From: Prauserella shujinwangii
GTDB taxonomy: Bacteria > Actinomycetota > Actinomycetes > Mycobacteriales > Pseudonocardiaceae
Assembly (NCBI RefSeq): GCF_003001955.1
Contig: NZ_PVNH01000002.1
Span: forward strand, 310,001-374,000
Length of the DNA stretch: 64,000 nucleotides
Reading direction: 5' to 3'
The notes beneath the pieces were generated by a model that had not been told where the DNA came from, did not search any database, and worked only from the letters and a program-made list of their open reading frames with translations. Positions 45,649-54,609 of the stretch are shown piece after piece (the first letter of the stretch is position 1; every line of letters begins with the position of its first letter). The position numbers and the translations under genes are program-made.

Positions 45649-48477
45649 TCAGGCTAGCAAGGTGCGCGCGTCGGGCTCGTCGAGCAGTGCCGTGATCAGC
45701 AACCGGTCGGCCCAGCGGCCCGCCACCCAGGCGAACGCCCTGGCCAGCCCGTCCGCGGTGTCGGCGGCGTGCGGCGTCCCGTCGAACCACCACGGCACCG
45801 CCGTGTCCCCCACCGTCAGCTCCTCGTGCACCAGCACGCCGCCGTCGGGCAGGTCGGCGCCGAGCAGCCCGGCGACCTCGCGGATCGCGGGCAGGTCGCG
45901 CCAGCGCGCGAACTCGCCCTCGCTGGTCACCCGGCCGGTGGTCACGTCACCGGCCAGCGGCAGGTCCAGCACGTCGGCGAGCGCGGCGGCGTCGGCGAAC
46001 CCCGGCAGGGCGACCAGCCGGTCGGCGGGCCACACGGCGAGCAGCCACGGCGCGTCCAGCACCACCGCGGACGCGGCGTCGGTCACGGACCCGTCGAGCG
46101 CGCGGACGGCGTCCGGCGGCTCCAGGCCGGCGAACCGCGCCCCGGCGAGCGCCTCGTGCGCGCGCAGCGCCAGCCCGGGCGGCACATCCCGCCCTGGGTC
46201 GGCCAACCGCGCGCACAGGTCGGCGGCGTCCTCGGCGTCGGCGGGCGTCAGGTCCGTCCTGACCCCGATCGCGGCGAGCAGTTCCTCCGGCAGGCCGGTG
46301 GCGGGCACGGGGTCGAACAACCCGGCGAGGTGCTCCGCCGACGGCAGCCGCCACTCGGCGGGAAGACCGCCGCCGAGCACGGCGAACCGGGCGAGCCACC
46401 AGCGCGTGTGCCCGCCGGGCAGGGTGAGCGCGCGATGGGTCTCCGGCCGCGCGGCGAGCAGCCGCACGGCGGCCGGCCACGCGTCGTCGGCGACGAGGTC
46501 GAGATCGCGCACCGCGAGCAGCCGGCCGGGCGGCTCCGGCAGCGAGTCCCACCACTCGGCCTCCTCCGGCAGGTCGTGGCCGGGTTCCCCGGGCTCGTCG
46601 TCGGACACCACGGCGAACGTGTCGAGCACGCCGACGGCGGTCAGCACGTGCTCGGGCCACCGCGCGGCGAAGTCCGTGTCCAGCACGTCGAGCGGCGCGT
46701 CGTCGCCGACCGCCTCGGGGTCGAGCACGTCGAGCAGCGGCGCGCCGGGCAGCACCAGCTCGTCCGCCCGCCGCCAGCCGGAGCGGGCGGGCAGCGCCAG
46801 CGCGCCCAGCTCCCCGGCGCCCGCGGCGGAGACCAGCCGCAGTACCGTGTCGACCAGCGGCAGCACGTCCACTCCGGACCGTGCGTCGGCGACGCTGCGC
46901 TCGACCGCGTCACGCAGCGCGGGTGCCTCCAGCAGGTCGCCGGGTCCGGCCCTGGTCGCGCCGAGCCGCTCCAGCAGCGGATGCGCCGCGTCGGGATGCA
47001 CCACGTGCAGCCCGACCACGTCGAGCCCGGCGAGCGGTTCGGGGTCGTCCAGCAGCAGCGCGCCGCGCGGTCCGGGCACGGTGCGGCCGTCGACCAGCGG
47101 CACCGGGAGCGCACCGAGCTCGTCGGTCGCCACCACCCGCTCCTCGACGGCGGCGAGCAGCCCGTCGTAGAGCACGCACCACCAGGACGGGGGACGTTCC
47201 AGCCCGGTGACGGCGTCGACGATCCCGGCCGCGCCCACGGTGCCCGCGCCGGCGGTCGCCAGCACGCGGGCAGGCGACTGCCCGCACAGCGGGGCGGCGA
47301 CCAGCCCCGGAACCACCTCCGCGAGCGACTCGACGAGCGCGGGCGAGTCGATGCCGAGCACGCGGGCGTGGGCGACGCCGAGCTCTCCGCCTGCGGCGGC
47401 GGGCAGCCACTCGGCCGTGGCGAGCCGCCGCAGCACCAGCTCGCGCAGCGTGCTGTCCACCTCGGACAGCGGGAACCCCGCGCCGGGCACCAGCGCGAGC
47501 CGGTGCTCGGCGGGGAGCAGGCGCAGCAACGCCGGGTAGTCGTTCGCCGCCGCCGCCAGCGCCGCGCGGGTCCGTCCACCCGGGAGTACGCGACGGCGGG
47601 AGGGCTCGACGGGCACGGGGGCGAGCAGCCGCGCGGGCAGCGAGAGCCGCTCGTCGGTCGGCGTCGGAACGTGCAGCACGTCCTCGCCGACCGGTCGCGG
47701 CACCCCGCCGGTGTCCACGGGCACCGCCCACGTCCCACCTTCGCCGCGGTGGGTCAGCCACCGGCCGGACGTGCCGTCCGGCGCCGTCAGCACGACCGTG
47801 GCGCCCGTGGTGGTTCGCGTCCAGCGGTCGCCCGCCACGTCCACCTCGGCCAGCCACGGCAGGGCCAGCAGCAGGTCGGGAACCTCACCGGCGACGAGAC
47901 CGAGTAGTGCCGCACCGTCCACCCCGGACCGCAGGGGCAGCCGCACCTCGGTGTCGAAGCCGGCGGGCACGTCCGGCTCGCCCGCGGGCAGCGGCCACGG
48001 CAGCCGCAGCACCGGCACCTCACCCTCCGATCCGAGCTCGGCCCGGGTGCGGTCCGCGGAGAAGGCGACGCCGCCGGTCCGGGACACCACGCGCGGCTCG
48101 GAGGTCACCGCGAGCACGGCCGCGAAGCCGACCCCGAACCGGCCCACGGTGCCCTCGCGCTTGGCGGACGCCCGCAGCGAGGCCAGCGCCGCGACCCCGG
48201 CGGCATCGAGCGGCGCACCGGTGTTCGCCACCCGCAGCTCGCCCCCGGCGAGCCGGACGCGGAGCCGCCCCGGGACGCCCGCCAGCGCGGCCGCGTCGGC
48301 GGCGTTCTGCGCGAGCTCGACGAACAGCCGGTCCCGGTAGCCGCCCACGCGCAGGTCGCGTTCGGCGTTGGTGTCCTCGGTGAGGCGGGTGGGCGAGTCG
48401 CGCCAGGCACGCAGGACTCCCGAGCGCAGCTCCCCGATCCGGAAGTCCGCGCCGGGCTCAGGCCTCGGAGCGTTCAC
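45649..48477 (-). CDS. Sacsin-N-terminal-like GHKL ATPase
   Basis: 942 aa. The N-terminal 200 residues are an Hsp90/GHKL ATP-binding domain: E54-x3-N58 in VELAQNAADAAAL, GELRVANTGAPLDAAGV, and the lid loop TVGRFGVGFAAVLAVTSEPRV. The remaining 700 residues are leucine/aspartate-rich and lack a recognised domain. Bacterial sacsin-type ATPases are thought to be chaperone-like but are uncharacterised. Its 5' end overlaps the DUF3027 gene by 20 bp and the two are probably co-translated. A second-site C-terminal WADRLLITALLDEPDARTLL helix may dimerise. Confidence 0.85.
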   Translation of the reverse strand: MNAPRPEPGADFRIGELRSGVLRAWRDSPTRLTEDTNAERDLRVGGYRDRLFVELAQNAADAAALAGVPGRLRVRLAGGELRVANTGAPLDAAGVAALASLRASAKREGTVGRFGVGFAAVLAVTSEPRVVSRTGGVAFSADRTRAELGSEGEVPVLRLPWPLPAGEPDVPAGFDTEVRLPLRSGVDGAALLGLVAGEVPDLLLALPWLAEVDVAGDRWTRTTTGATVVLTAPDGTSGRWLTHRGEGGTWAVPVDTGGVPRPVGEDVLHVPTPTDERLSLPARLLAPVPVEPSRRRVLPGGRTRAALAAAANDYPALLRLLPAEHRLALVPGAGFPLSEVDSTLRELVLRRLATAEWLPAAAGGELGVAHARVLGIDSPALVESLAEVVPGLVAAPLCGQSPARVLATAGAGTVGAAGIVDAVTGLERPPSWWCVLYDGLLAAVEERVVATDELGALPVPLVDGRTVPGPRGALLLDDPEPLAGLDVVGLHVVHPDAAHPLLERLGATRAGPGDLLEAPALRDAVERSVADARSGVDVLPLVDTVLRLVSAAGAGELGALALPARSGWRRADELVLPGAPLLDVLDPEAVGDDAPLDVLDTDFAARWPEHVLTAVGVLDTFAVVSDDEPGEPGHDLPEEAEWWDSLPEPPGRLLAVRDLDLVADDAWPAAVRLLAARPETHRALTLPGGHTRWWLARFAVLGGGLPAEWRLPSAEHLAGLFDPVPATGLPEELLAAIGVRTDLTPADAEDAADLCARLADPGRDVPPGLALRAHEALAGARFAGLEPPDAVRALDGSVTDAASAVVLDAPWLLAVWPADRLVALPGFADAAALADVLDLPLAGDVTTGRVTSEGEFARWRDLPAIREVAGLLGADLPDGGVLVHEELTVGDTAVPWWFDGTPHAADTADGLARAFAWVAGRWADRLLITALLDEPDARTLLA

Positions 48478-49267
48478 CCTGCGGCTCGCCGGCCTCGGCC
48501 CGCTCCTCCGGTGCCGGCTCCATGTCCAGCAGCGAGTCGTCGTACACCAGCTCGGCGACGGGCACCGACGAGGTCACCTCGACCTGGATCTCGGAGTGCG
48601 CTCCGCAGCCGTACTCGGCGTGCACCACATGCCCGTCCGCGGGCGAGATCTCGTTGCCGCACGCCCCGAACGCCGCACCGAGCGAGCCGCCGAGCTGCAG
48701 GTAGAACCCGCAGGTGCCGCACACGTCCGGGGCGCTGCGGGCCATGTCGGACCTGGGGCCGAACTCGCCTCCGCGCCAGCGGGCCGCGGCCTCCTCCCGG
48801 CCGTACCGGGACAGCACGTGCACCCGGCCGAGACCGAGCTCCCGGGCGACCTGCTCCACCTGCGGGTCGTCGGAAGCCAGGTAGGCGGGCGCGAGCCGGA
48901 GGTCGTCCTCGTCGGTCGGGAAGAGGTCGCCGACCCCGAGGTCACCGGGGCGGACCCGCCGGTCCCACGGCACCCACGGCGGCGCGACCAGCGCGTCCGG
49001 ACCGGGTCGCAGCGCGACCTCGCTCACCGTCACCGGCGCCTCGGCGTCGGCGGTGGCCACCGTGACCGACCAGCGCCAGCCCCGGTAGCCGGGAACCTTG
49101 GAGTCGAACAGGTGGGACACCGAGACGGCGTCCTCGGGTTCGATCCCGACGTGCTCCCCGACGTAGTCCGCACCGGCGTCGAGCTCGGCGGCCGCACGGG
49201 CCAGCTCGACCGCATCGACCAGCTTCTGGCGGAGCGCGCCGTCGTCGAGGGTGAGCAGGAGGGTCAT
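48458..49267 (-). CDS. DUF3027 protein with zinc-ribbon-like cysteines
   Basis: 269 aa. The N-terminal half (LRQKLVDAVELARAAAELDAGADYVGEHVGIEPEDAVSVSHLFDSKVPGYRGW) is the DUF3027 signature. Four cysteines, CGTCGFY, then GACGNEISPADG and EYGCGAHSE, form a probable zinc site near residues 185-230. An acidic tail follows. The order DUF3027 - sacsin-like ATPase is conserved in relatives and the genes overlap, so they may act together. Function unknown. Divergent from the Q-cyclase lipoprotein gene. Confidence 0.83.
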   Translation of the reverse strand: MTLLLTLDDGALRQKLVDAVELARAAAELDAGADYVGEHVGIEPEDAVSVSHLFDSKVPGYRGWRWSVTVATADAEAPVTVSEVALRPGPDALVAPPWVPWDRRVRPGDLGVGDLFPTDEDDLRLAPAYLASDDPQVEQVARELGLGRVHVLSRYGREEAAARWRGGEFGPRSDMARSAPDVCGTCGFYLQLGGSLGAAFGACGNEISPADGHVVHAEYGCGAHSEIQVEVTSSVPVAELVYDDSLLDMEPAPEERAEAGEPQGERSEA

Positions 49268-49319
49268 AAGCCCCCATTGTGCAGCACCGCGCCGCGCGGC
49301 TTCGTGCCAGGCTGGAGGG

Positions 49320-50102
49320 GTGCGACGAGTACTCAGCGGGCTCCTTGCGGTGACGGCCATGGCCGGGTGCGGGGCGGCACCGGCTCCCGCGCCGGCAAAC
49401 GGGGTGGAACAGCTCCGCGTCGAGGTCGTCGAGGTCCTCCCGCACGACCCCGAGGCGTTCACGCAGGGACTGGAGATCGCGCGCGGCCGGCTGTACGAGG
49501 GCACCGGCCTGGTCGGCCGGTCCTCCCTGCGCGCGGGTCCGGTCGAGGGCGAACCGGAGGTCGTGGTCCCGCTGCCCGAGCCGTTCTTCGGGGAGGGCGT
49601 CACCGTCGCCGGGTCCCGCGTGTGGCAGCTGACGTGGCGCAGCGGGGTGGCGTTCGAGCGCGACCCGGCGACGCTGGCCGAGCGGCGCCGGGTCGAGTAC
49701 GCGGGCGAGGGCTGGGGCCTGTGCCACCAGCCGGAGCGGGACCGGCTGGTGATGAGCGACGGCTCGGCGCGGCTCGCCTTCCGCGACCCCGCCACCTTCG
49801 CCGAGACCGGGTCGGTGCCGGTCACCGAGGACGGTGAGCCGGTCGACCGGCTCAACGAGCTGGAGTGTGTCGGCGACACCGTGTACGCGAACGTCTGGCA
49901 GACCGACGAGATCGTGCGGATCGACGCCACGAGCGGCGCGGTCACCGCCCGGATCGACGCTTCGGGCCTGCTCACCGCCGAGGAACGCGAGCGGGCGGAC
50001 GTGCTCAACGGGATCGCCGCGGTGCCGGGGACCGGCCAGTTCCTCGTCACCGGGAAGCTGTGGCCCAAGATGTTCCGGGTGAATCTCGTCCCGGCACACT
50101 GA
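49320..50102 (+). CDS. Glutaminyl-peptide cyclotransferase-like lipoprotein (bacterial/plant beta-propeller type)
   Basis: 260 aa. A lipobox MAGC at about residue 17 after a short hydrophobic signal predicts a lipid-anchored protein on the outer face of the membrane. EVLPHDPEAFTQGLEIARGRLYEGTGLVGRS, then LNELECVGDTVYANVWQTDEIVRID and VLNGIA...FLVTGKLWPKMFRV are the five-bladed propeller motifs of plant-type QC (as in Xanthomonas QC). It converts N-terminal Gln to pyroglutamate on exported proteins. The GTG is only 2-3 bp after GGAGGG, an unusually close spacing. Confidence 0.87.
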   Translation: MRRVLSGLLAVTAMAGCGAAPAPAPANGVEQLRVEVVEVLPHDPEAFTQGLEIARGRLYEGTGLVGRSSLRAGPVEGEPEVVVPLPEPFFGEGVTVAGSRVWQLTWRSGVAFERDPATLAERRRVEYAGEGWGLCHQPERDRLVMSDGSARLAFRDPATFAETGSVPVTEDGEPVDRLNELECVGDTVYANVWQTDEIVRIDATSGAVTARIDASGLLTAEERERADVLNGIAAVPGTGQFLVTGKLWPKMFRVNLVPAH

Positions 50103-50142
50103 TTCACAGGCACCCGCTTCCCGACTACGGCAGGATTGAGGC

Positions 50143-52005
50143 ATGCGTTCCGAACCAGACGGCCCCCGGTTCGGCCGCCTGGGTATCGGGCGTGCCGGTC
50201 GCAAGGCCAGGCGGAAGTGGGCCCCCGAGCAGGGGCCCGCGTCTCCGCGGGGGGAACGCACCCGCGCCGAGCACCCGCCACCACCCACCCGCGCCTATCC
50301 CGGTGGCGCGCAGTCCGTCCCGACGGCGGACGAGGCGCCGACCGGTGCGGCACCTCATCCGTCGGCGGCGGGCGGGCCGCCACCGCAGGGGCGGGGCGCC
50401 CGGCCGTACCCGCCGGGTGACCCCGGCCGGTGGCGCACCGAACCACTGCGCCGCGACCGCGTACCACCGCCCCCGTGGCGCGACCGGCAGGGCGGCTACG
50501 AGCGCTACGACACGGGCGGCTACGCACCGGGCCAGCCACGCCCCGAACCGGAGGGCGACGGCGAGCCGACGCAGGCCGAGCACCGGTTCGACGGCGCGGG
50601 GTCCGCACGGCCGAAACTGCCGAAGAAGATCACGGTGACCCGGGTCGCGGCGATGCGGGGCAGGCAGCTCACCGGCCAGGCCGTCGACGCCTTCCACCGC
50701 GCCACCAGGGCCGACGGCGCCGACAAGTCCGGGCTGACCTCGCTGACGTACGCGGTGATGCTGAACTACGCCAGCGACGCCGCGATGGCCATCGCGCTGG
50801 CCAACACGCTGTTCTTCGCCGCGAGCAGCGGCGAGAGCCGCGGCCGGGTCGCGCTGTACCTGCTGATCACGATCGCGCCGTTCGCGCTCGTCGCGCCGGT
50901 GATCGGGCCGGCCCTCGACCGGGTGCAGCGGGGACGCAGGCTCGCGATGAGCCTGGTCTCGGCGGGCCAGGCACTCATGTGCGTGCTGATGGCGCTGCAC
51001 TTCAACGACTGGGGCCTCTACCCTGCCGCGCTCGGCAAGATGGTGCTGTCCAAGTCCTTCATGGTGCTGAAGGCGGCGGTCACGCCGAGAGTGGTGCCGC
51101 CGGACATCACGCTGTCCAAGACCAACGCGCGGCTCGCCGTGTTCGGGCTGGCGTCCGCGGGCGTGTTCGGGGCGCTGGCCAGCGGGGTGAACTGGGCTGT
51201 CGGCCCGGCGGGGGCGCTGTGGTTCACCGCCGCCATCTGCCTGGTCGGCGCGGTGCAGGCCATGCGGATCCCGTCGTGGGTCGAGGTCACGGAGGGTGAG
51301 GTCCCCGCGTCGCTCACGGCCCGCCCGGAACGGAAGAAGCGGCAGCCGATGGGCGGGCACGTCGTCGTGGCCCTCTGGGGCAACGGTTCCATCCGCGTGC
51401 TCACCGGGTTCCTGATGATGTTCGCGGCGTTCGCCGTGAAGGCGCAGGCCGAGCAGGACGGGCAGAGCCCGTTCGTCCAGTTGCTGCTGCTCGGCGTCAT
51501 CGGCGCGGCCGCCGGCGCGGGCGGGTTCGTCGGCAACGCACTCGGTTCCCGGATGCACTTCGGCAAACCGGATCAGGTCATCCTCGGCTGTCTTTCCGCC
51601 GCGCTCGCCTCGACCGTGCTCGCCGCCCTGCTGGCCGGGATTCCGACGGCCGCCGTCGTCGGCCTGGTCGGCGCGACGGCGAGCGCGCTGGCGAAGAACA
51701 GCCTCGACGCGGTGATCCAGCACGACATGCCCGAGGAGTCGCGCGCCTCGGCGTTCGGCCGCTCCGAGACGGTGCTGCAACTGTCGTGGGTGTTCGGTGG
51801 CGCGGTCGGGTTGCTGCTGCCGCCCACCTACTGGATCGGTTTCCTCACCGTCTCCCTGCTGCTGGCGCTCGGCCTCGGGCAGACGTGGCTGGTGCGCCGG
51901 GGTTCGTCGCTGGTGCCCCGCCTCGGCGGCACCCGGCCCCGGCCCCCCGGCCCGGCCGGTGCCCAGCGGGGACCGGCCGGGCGACCCTTCCGCACCGGCT
52001 CGTAG
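50143..52005 (+). CDS. MFS-like membrane protein with long disordered N-terminus (Rv0876c-type)
   Basis: 620 aa. Residues 1-165 are Pro/Gly/Arg-rich and disordered; twelve helices then start at SLTYAVMLNYASDAAMAIALANTLFFAASSGESRGRVALYL. GRRLAMSLVSAGQALMCVLMALHF and NSLDAVIQHDMPEESRASAFGRSETVLQL are later landmarks. The carrier part matches a conserved actinobacterial MFS group that includes, as I recall, Rv0876c; substrate unknown. The neighbouring DUF2771 lipoprotein gene 10 bp downstream is a conserved partner and probably co-transcribed. Confidence 0.82.
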   Translation: MRSEPDGPRFGRLGIGRAGRKARRKWAPEQGPASPRGERTRAEHPPPPTRAYPGGAQSVPTADEAPTGAAPHPSAAGGPPPQGRGARPYPPGDPGRWRTEPLRRDRVPPPPWRDRQGGYERYDTGGYAPGQPRPEPEGDGEPTQAEHRFDGAGSARPKLPKKITVTRVAAMRGRQLTGQAVDAFHRATRADGADKSGLTSLTYAVMLNYASDAAMAIALANTLFFAASSGESRGRVALYLLITIAPFALVAPVIGPALDRVQRGRRLAMSLVSAGQALMCVLMALHFNDWGLYPAALGKMVLSKSFMVLKAAVTPRVVPPDITLSKTNARLAVFGLASAGVFGALASGVNWAVGPAGALWFTAAICLVGAVQAMRIPSWVEVTEGEVPASLTARPERKKRQPMGGHVVVALWGNGSIRVLTGFLMMFAAFAVKAQAEQDGQSPFVQLLLLGVIGAAAGAGGFVGNALGSRMHFGKPDQVILGCLSAALASTVLAALLAGIPTAAVVGLVGATASALAKNSLDAVIQHDMPEESRASAFGRSETVLQLSWVFGGAVGLLLPPTYWIGFLTVSLLLALGLGQTWLVRRGSSLVPRLGGTRPRPPGPAGAQRGPAGRPFRTGS

Positions 52006-52015
52006 TCTTCGCGGT

Positions 52016-52510
52016 ATGCGACGTGTTCTGGTGGCGCTCCTGACCGGGGGCGCACTGGTGACGGCGGGGTGTTCCGCACCCGGCGCCCCCGAGGTCAGCT
52101 TCTACGCCGACGGAGACACCGTACGGGCGCAGCCGCTGATCTACTGCGACGCGCTCGTGCGCGACTGCGAGCGCGGCGGCACCGCGGCGACGCTGAAGGC
52201 GCGCCCCGGCGAGCCGGTCCAGGTCTCGGTGCCCGCCGACGTCGCCGAGACGCCGTGGGCGGTGAACGTGCAGTACCTCGGCCCGGACGGCTCCCCACGG
52301 CCGGTGCGGCAGGAGGTGTTCACCGACGGCGAGCAGCATGCCTACACCGCCCGGCCGGACTCACCGGAAGGCCAGCTGGTGGTGGTGGAGATCCAGCAGC
52401 TGGGCGCCGCCTACGCCGCGAACGAGCGGGGTGAGCCGATTCTGGACGAGGCAGGCCAGCCGCAGCTCGTCGTCCGCGGGGTGTGGTCGTTGCAGGTCGA
52501 GCCCTCGTGA
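52016..52510 (+). CDS. DUF2771 lipoprotein
   Basis: 164 aa. Signal peptide with lipobox LVTAGC at residues 14-19, then a single beta-sandwich-like domain (EVSFYADGDTVRAQPLIYCDALVRDC; PGEPVQVSVPADVAETPWAVNVQYL; QLVVVEIQQLGAAY; GVWSLQVEPS). The paired cysteines in YCDALVRDC probably form a disulfide outside the membrane. DUF2771 is restricted to actinobacteria and of unknown role. Ten bp after the MFS gene, same strand. Confidence 0.82.
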   Translation: MRRVLVALLTGGALVTAGCSAPGAPEVSFYADGDTVRAQPLIYCDALVRDCERGGTAATLKARPGEPVQVSVPADVAETPWAVNVQYLGPDGSPRPVRQEVFTDGEQHAYTARPDSPEGQLVVVEIQQLGAAYAANERGEPILDEAGQPQLVVRGVWSLQVEPS

Positions 52511-52512
52511 GC

Positions 52513-52899
52513 TCACGGGTCCAGGTCGCGCGCCACCGCACGCATCACCTCGGCGATGCGCTTGGTGTACTTGCGGTCCGGGTAGCGCCCTCGGCGCAGC
52601 TCCGGCTGGACCCGCATTTCCAGCAACTTGAACATGTCCTCGATGAGGCCGTGCAGCTCCTCCGCGGGGCGGCGGCGCGCCTCGGCGACCGAGGGCGGCG
52701 GGTCGAGCAGCCGTACGGACAGCGCCTGCGGCCCACGGCGGCCGTCGGCCACGCCGAACTCCAGCCGCTGGCCGGCCTTCAGGGACTCCACCCCTTGCGG
52801 TAGCGCGGACTTGCGAATGTAGACGTCCTCGCCGCCGTCCTGCGTGACGAAGCCGAACCCCTTCTCCGCGTCGTACCACTTGACCTTGCCGGTCGGCAC
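52513..52899 (-). CDS. cspB: Cold-shock domain protein with C-terminal helical extension (CspB-type)
   Basis: 128 aa. The cold-shock domain (1-66) has RNP1 KGFGFVT at 13-19 and RNP2 DVYIR at 25-29, for binding single-stranded RNA or DNA. The extra 60-residue helical tail ([38 protein letters not shown]) is typical of the mycobacterial CspB (Rv0871) form and absent from short CspA proteins. The GTG before PTGKVKWYD is chosen by family alignment; another GTG lies three codons upstream. Convergent with DUF2771, 2 bp apart. Confidence 0.92.
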   Translation of the reverse strand: MPTGKVKWYDAEKGFGFVTQDGGEDVYIRKSALPQGVESLKAGQRLEFGVADGRRGPQALSVRLLDPPPSVAEARRRPAEELHGLIEDMFKLLEMRVQPELRRGRYPDRKYTKRIAEVMRAVARDLDP

Positions 52900-53051
52900 T
52901 GCCCTCACCGTTCCTTCACTGAAGCTGCAACGAGTCCGACGGCGTTCGCCGGCCCCGCACGACGAACGCGCCCCAGGTGCGTACCCAGGACGCGTGTCCA
53001 CCAAGCCTATCTCGCCACACACCGTAGGGAGAAGAAGCGGGCGACCTTAGG

Positions 53052-53294
53052 ATGGCTCCCATGCAGGCCGCCGTCCACGACAATTCCGGTTCCCGTACCC
53101 GCAAGCCCTGGTTGATGCGTGTGGGCATCGGGTTGTTCGCCATCGGGATGGTGGCGGTCGTCGCGGTGTTCGTCCTCTTCGCGGCGGGCATGCGCGACCT
53201 GCCGGTCTGGCTCAGCGCCGCCGCGGGCGTGATCACCCCGCTCGGTCTGGGACTGGGGCTGGTGGCCCTGGTGCGGGAGCACCGGAGCCGCTGA
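53052..53294 (+). CDS. Small two-helix membrane protein
   Basis: 80 aa: a polar N-terminus of about 20 residues, helices MRVGIGLFAIGMVAVVAVFVLFAAG and LSAAAGVITPLGLGLGLVALV, and a basic tail REHRSR. No family recognised, but the composition and codon use are those of a real gene. The last 62 bp overlap the HAD phosphatase gene on the other strand. ATG 53061 is an alternative start. Confidence 0.68.
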   Translation: MAPMQAAVHDNSGSRTRKPWLMRVGIGLFAIGMVAVVAVFVLFAAGMRDLPVWLSAAAGVITPLGLGLGLVALVREHRSR

Positions 53295-53892
53295 GCCCGC
53301 CGAGGCGCAGCCACCCGGGGAACTCCTCGAGCGAGTCGAACACCACCTGGGCACCTGCCGCCAGCAGTTCCTCCCGCGGGCACGGCCCGGTGGCCACCCC
53401 GATCGGCACGGCGCCCGCCGCGAGCGCGCCCCGCATGTCGCCGACGTGGTCACCGACGTAGGCCACGGCTCCGTGCCGCGTGAGCGCGGCCGCCTTGCCG
53501 GTGGACCAGAGGTCGCCGACGAGCGTGTCGACGGGCAGCCCGAGCTCCGCGACGTGCAGCGCCGCGTTGGGCGCGTACTTGCCCGTGACCACCAGCGTGC
53601 GCCCGCCGCCGTCGCGCACCGCCCGCAGCGCCGCCAGCGCGCCGGGCAGGGCGACGGTGCGCGGCACCACGACGTCCGGGTAGAAGTCCCGGAACCGGGT
53701 CACCAGCCCGGGAATCCGGTCCTCCGGCGCCCCGAAGTCGCGCAGCACCTGGTGCAGGGGCGGGCCGAGGTTGGCCGCGAACCGCTCACCGTCGAGGTCA
53801 AGGCCGGTCTCCTCAGCGAGCCGCCGCATCGCGGGCACCATGCCCTCGCGCGGATCGATCAGTGTCATGTCCAGGTCGAAGCCGACGCACAT
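53233..53892 (-). CDS. HAD-family phosphatase (Gph/PGPase-like)
   Basis: About 219 aa. Motif I is FDLDMTLID with Asp6 and Asp8, motif II VVTGKY, and motif III/IV KAAALTRHGAVAYVGDHVGDM. An alpha-helical cap (GMVPAMRRLAEETGLDLDGERFAANLG) follows motif I as in phosphoglycolate phosphatase-like enzymes; the substrate is unknown. The C-terminus is Pro/Gly-rich and may be extended because the stop overlaps the convergent small membrane gene. Start choice between 53892 and a GTG two codons upstream is uncertain. Confidence 0.8.
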   Translation of the reverse strand: MCVGFDLDMTLIDPREGMVPAMRRLAEETGLDLDGERFAANLGPPLHQVLRDFGAPEDRIPGLVTRFRDFYPDVVVPRTVALPGALAALRAVRDGGGRTLVVTGKYAPNAALHVAELGLPVDTLVGDLWSTGKAAALTRHGAVAYVGDHVGDMRGALAAGAVPIGVATGPCPREELLAAGAQVVFDSLEEFPGWLRLGGLSGSGAPAPGPPAPVPDRAG

Positions 53893-53957
53893 CCCCACGG
53901 TCGGACACGGTAGCCGCCCGCCCTGCGTGTACACACATACGGATGATGTCCACTGAC

Positions 53958-53982
53958 TTGACACACAGACTTCTGGTGTCAA
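53958..53982. promoter_or_regulatory. Operator candidate before the tetR-R2lox operon
   Basis: TTGACAC...GTGTCAA are perfect 7-bp arms, with CAGA-ct-TCTG nested inside. The left arm contains a consensus TTGACA -35 and the site ends 9 bp before the tetR start, so binding would block transcription of the whole operon. Confidence 0.6.
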
Positions 53983-53991
53983 GCTAGGTTC

Positions 53992-54597
53992 GTGTCAGAC
54001 GTGTCGCAGATCACCAGCTTCACGGCGCGAGCCAGGGCATCCCTGCGCGAGGAGTTGCTCGACGCCGCGACCGCGCTCCTGCCCGAGCGTGGCTACGCGG
54101 GGCTGCGCATGGCGGACGTCGCGACGAACGTCGGCGTCAGCAGGCAGACCGTCTACAACGAGTTCGGCAGCAAGTCCGCGCTCGTGCAGGCCGTGGCGCT
54201 GCGGACCGCGGCCGAGTTCCTCGACGGCATCCAGCGCCGGCTGAGTGCCGAGGTCGAGCTGCGCGACGGCATCCACGCCGCCACGGTGTTCACCATCGAG
54301 CACGCCAGGGAGAACCCGTTGGTGGCTGCCGCGCTCGGCACCGAGGTCGCGGAGGACCTGCTGCCCCTGCTGACGACCAGGGGCGAGCCGATCCTGCGGG
54401 CCGCCGCCGAGGTCGCCGAGGCCCACCTGCGGGAGCGGGCGCCCGGGCTGAGCAGGCCCGCACTGGTCGCCGAGACCATGGTCCGGCTGACGCTGAGCCA
54501 TCTCATGCTGCCCACACACTCGCCCGCCGAGGCCGCCGACGTGGTGTGCGGGGTGATCGCACCACTCGTCGAGCACTATTCGTCCACAACGGAGTGA
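53992..54597 (+). CDS. TetR-family regulator of R2lox operon
   Basis: 201 aa. The helix-turn-helix LREELLDAATALLPERGYAGL, then VGVSRQTVYNEFGSKSALVQ, occupies 18-65. The GTG start has no ribosome site and lies directly after a candidate promoter, suggesting a leaderless message. The R2lox gene begins 12 bp downstream. In M. tuberculosis a TetR gene (Rv0232) also precedes the R2lox gene, as I recall, so the pairing seems conserved and the regulator probably senses the oxidase's ligand or product. Confidence 0.88.
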   Translation: MSDVSQITSFTARARASLREELLDAATALLPERGYAGLRMADVATNVGVSRQTVYNEFGSKSALVQAVALRTAAEFLDGIQRRLSAEVELRDGIHAATVFTIEHARENPLVAAALGTEVAEDLLPLLTTRGEPILRAAAEVAEAHLRERAPGLSRPALVAETMVRLTLSHLMLPTHSPAEAADVVCGVIAPLVEHYSSTTE

Positions 54598-54609
54598 CTG
54601 GAGGCGACG

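Noticed and set aside
45769-47907. Plus-strand frame of over 700 codons opposite the sacsin-like ATPase
   Set aside because: The minus strand carries clear GHKL motifs; the plus frame is an Arg/Gln/His-rich shadow.
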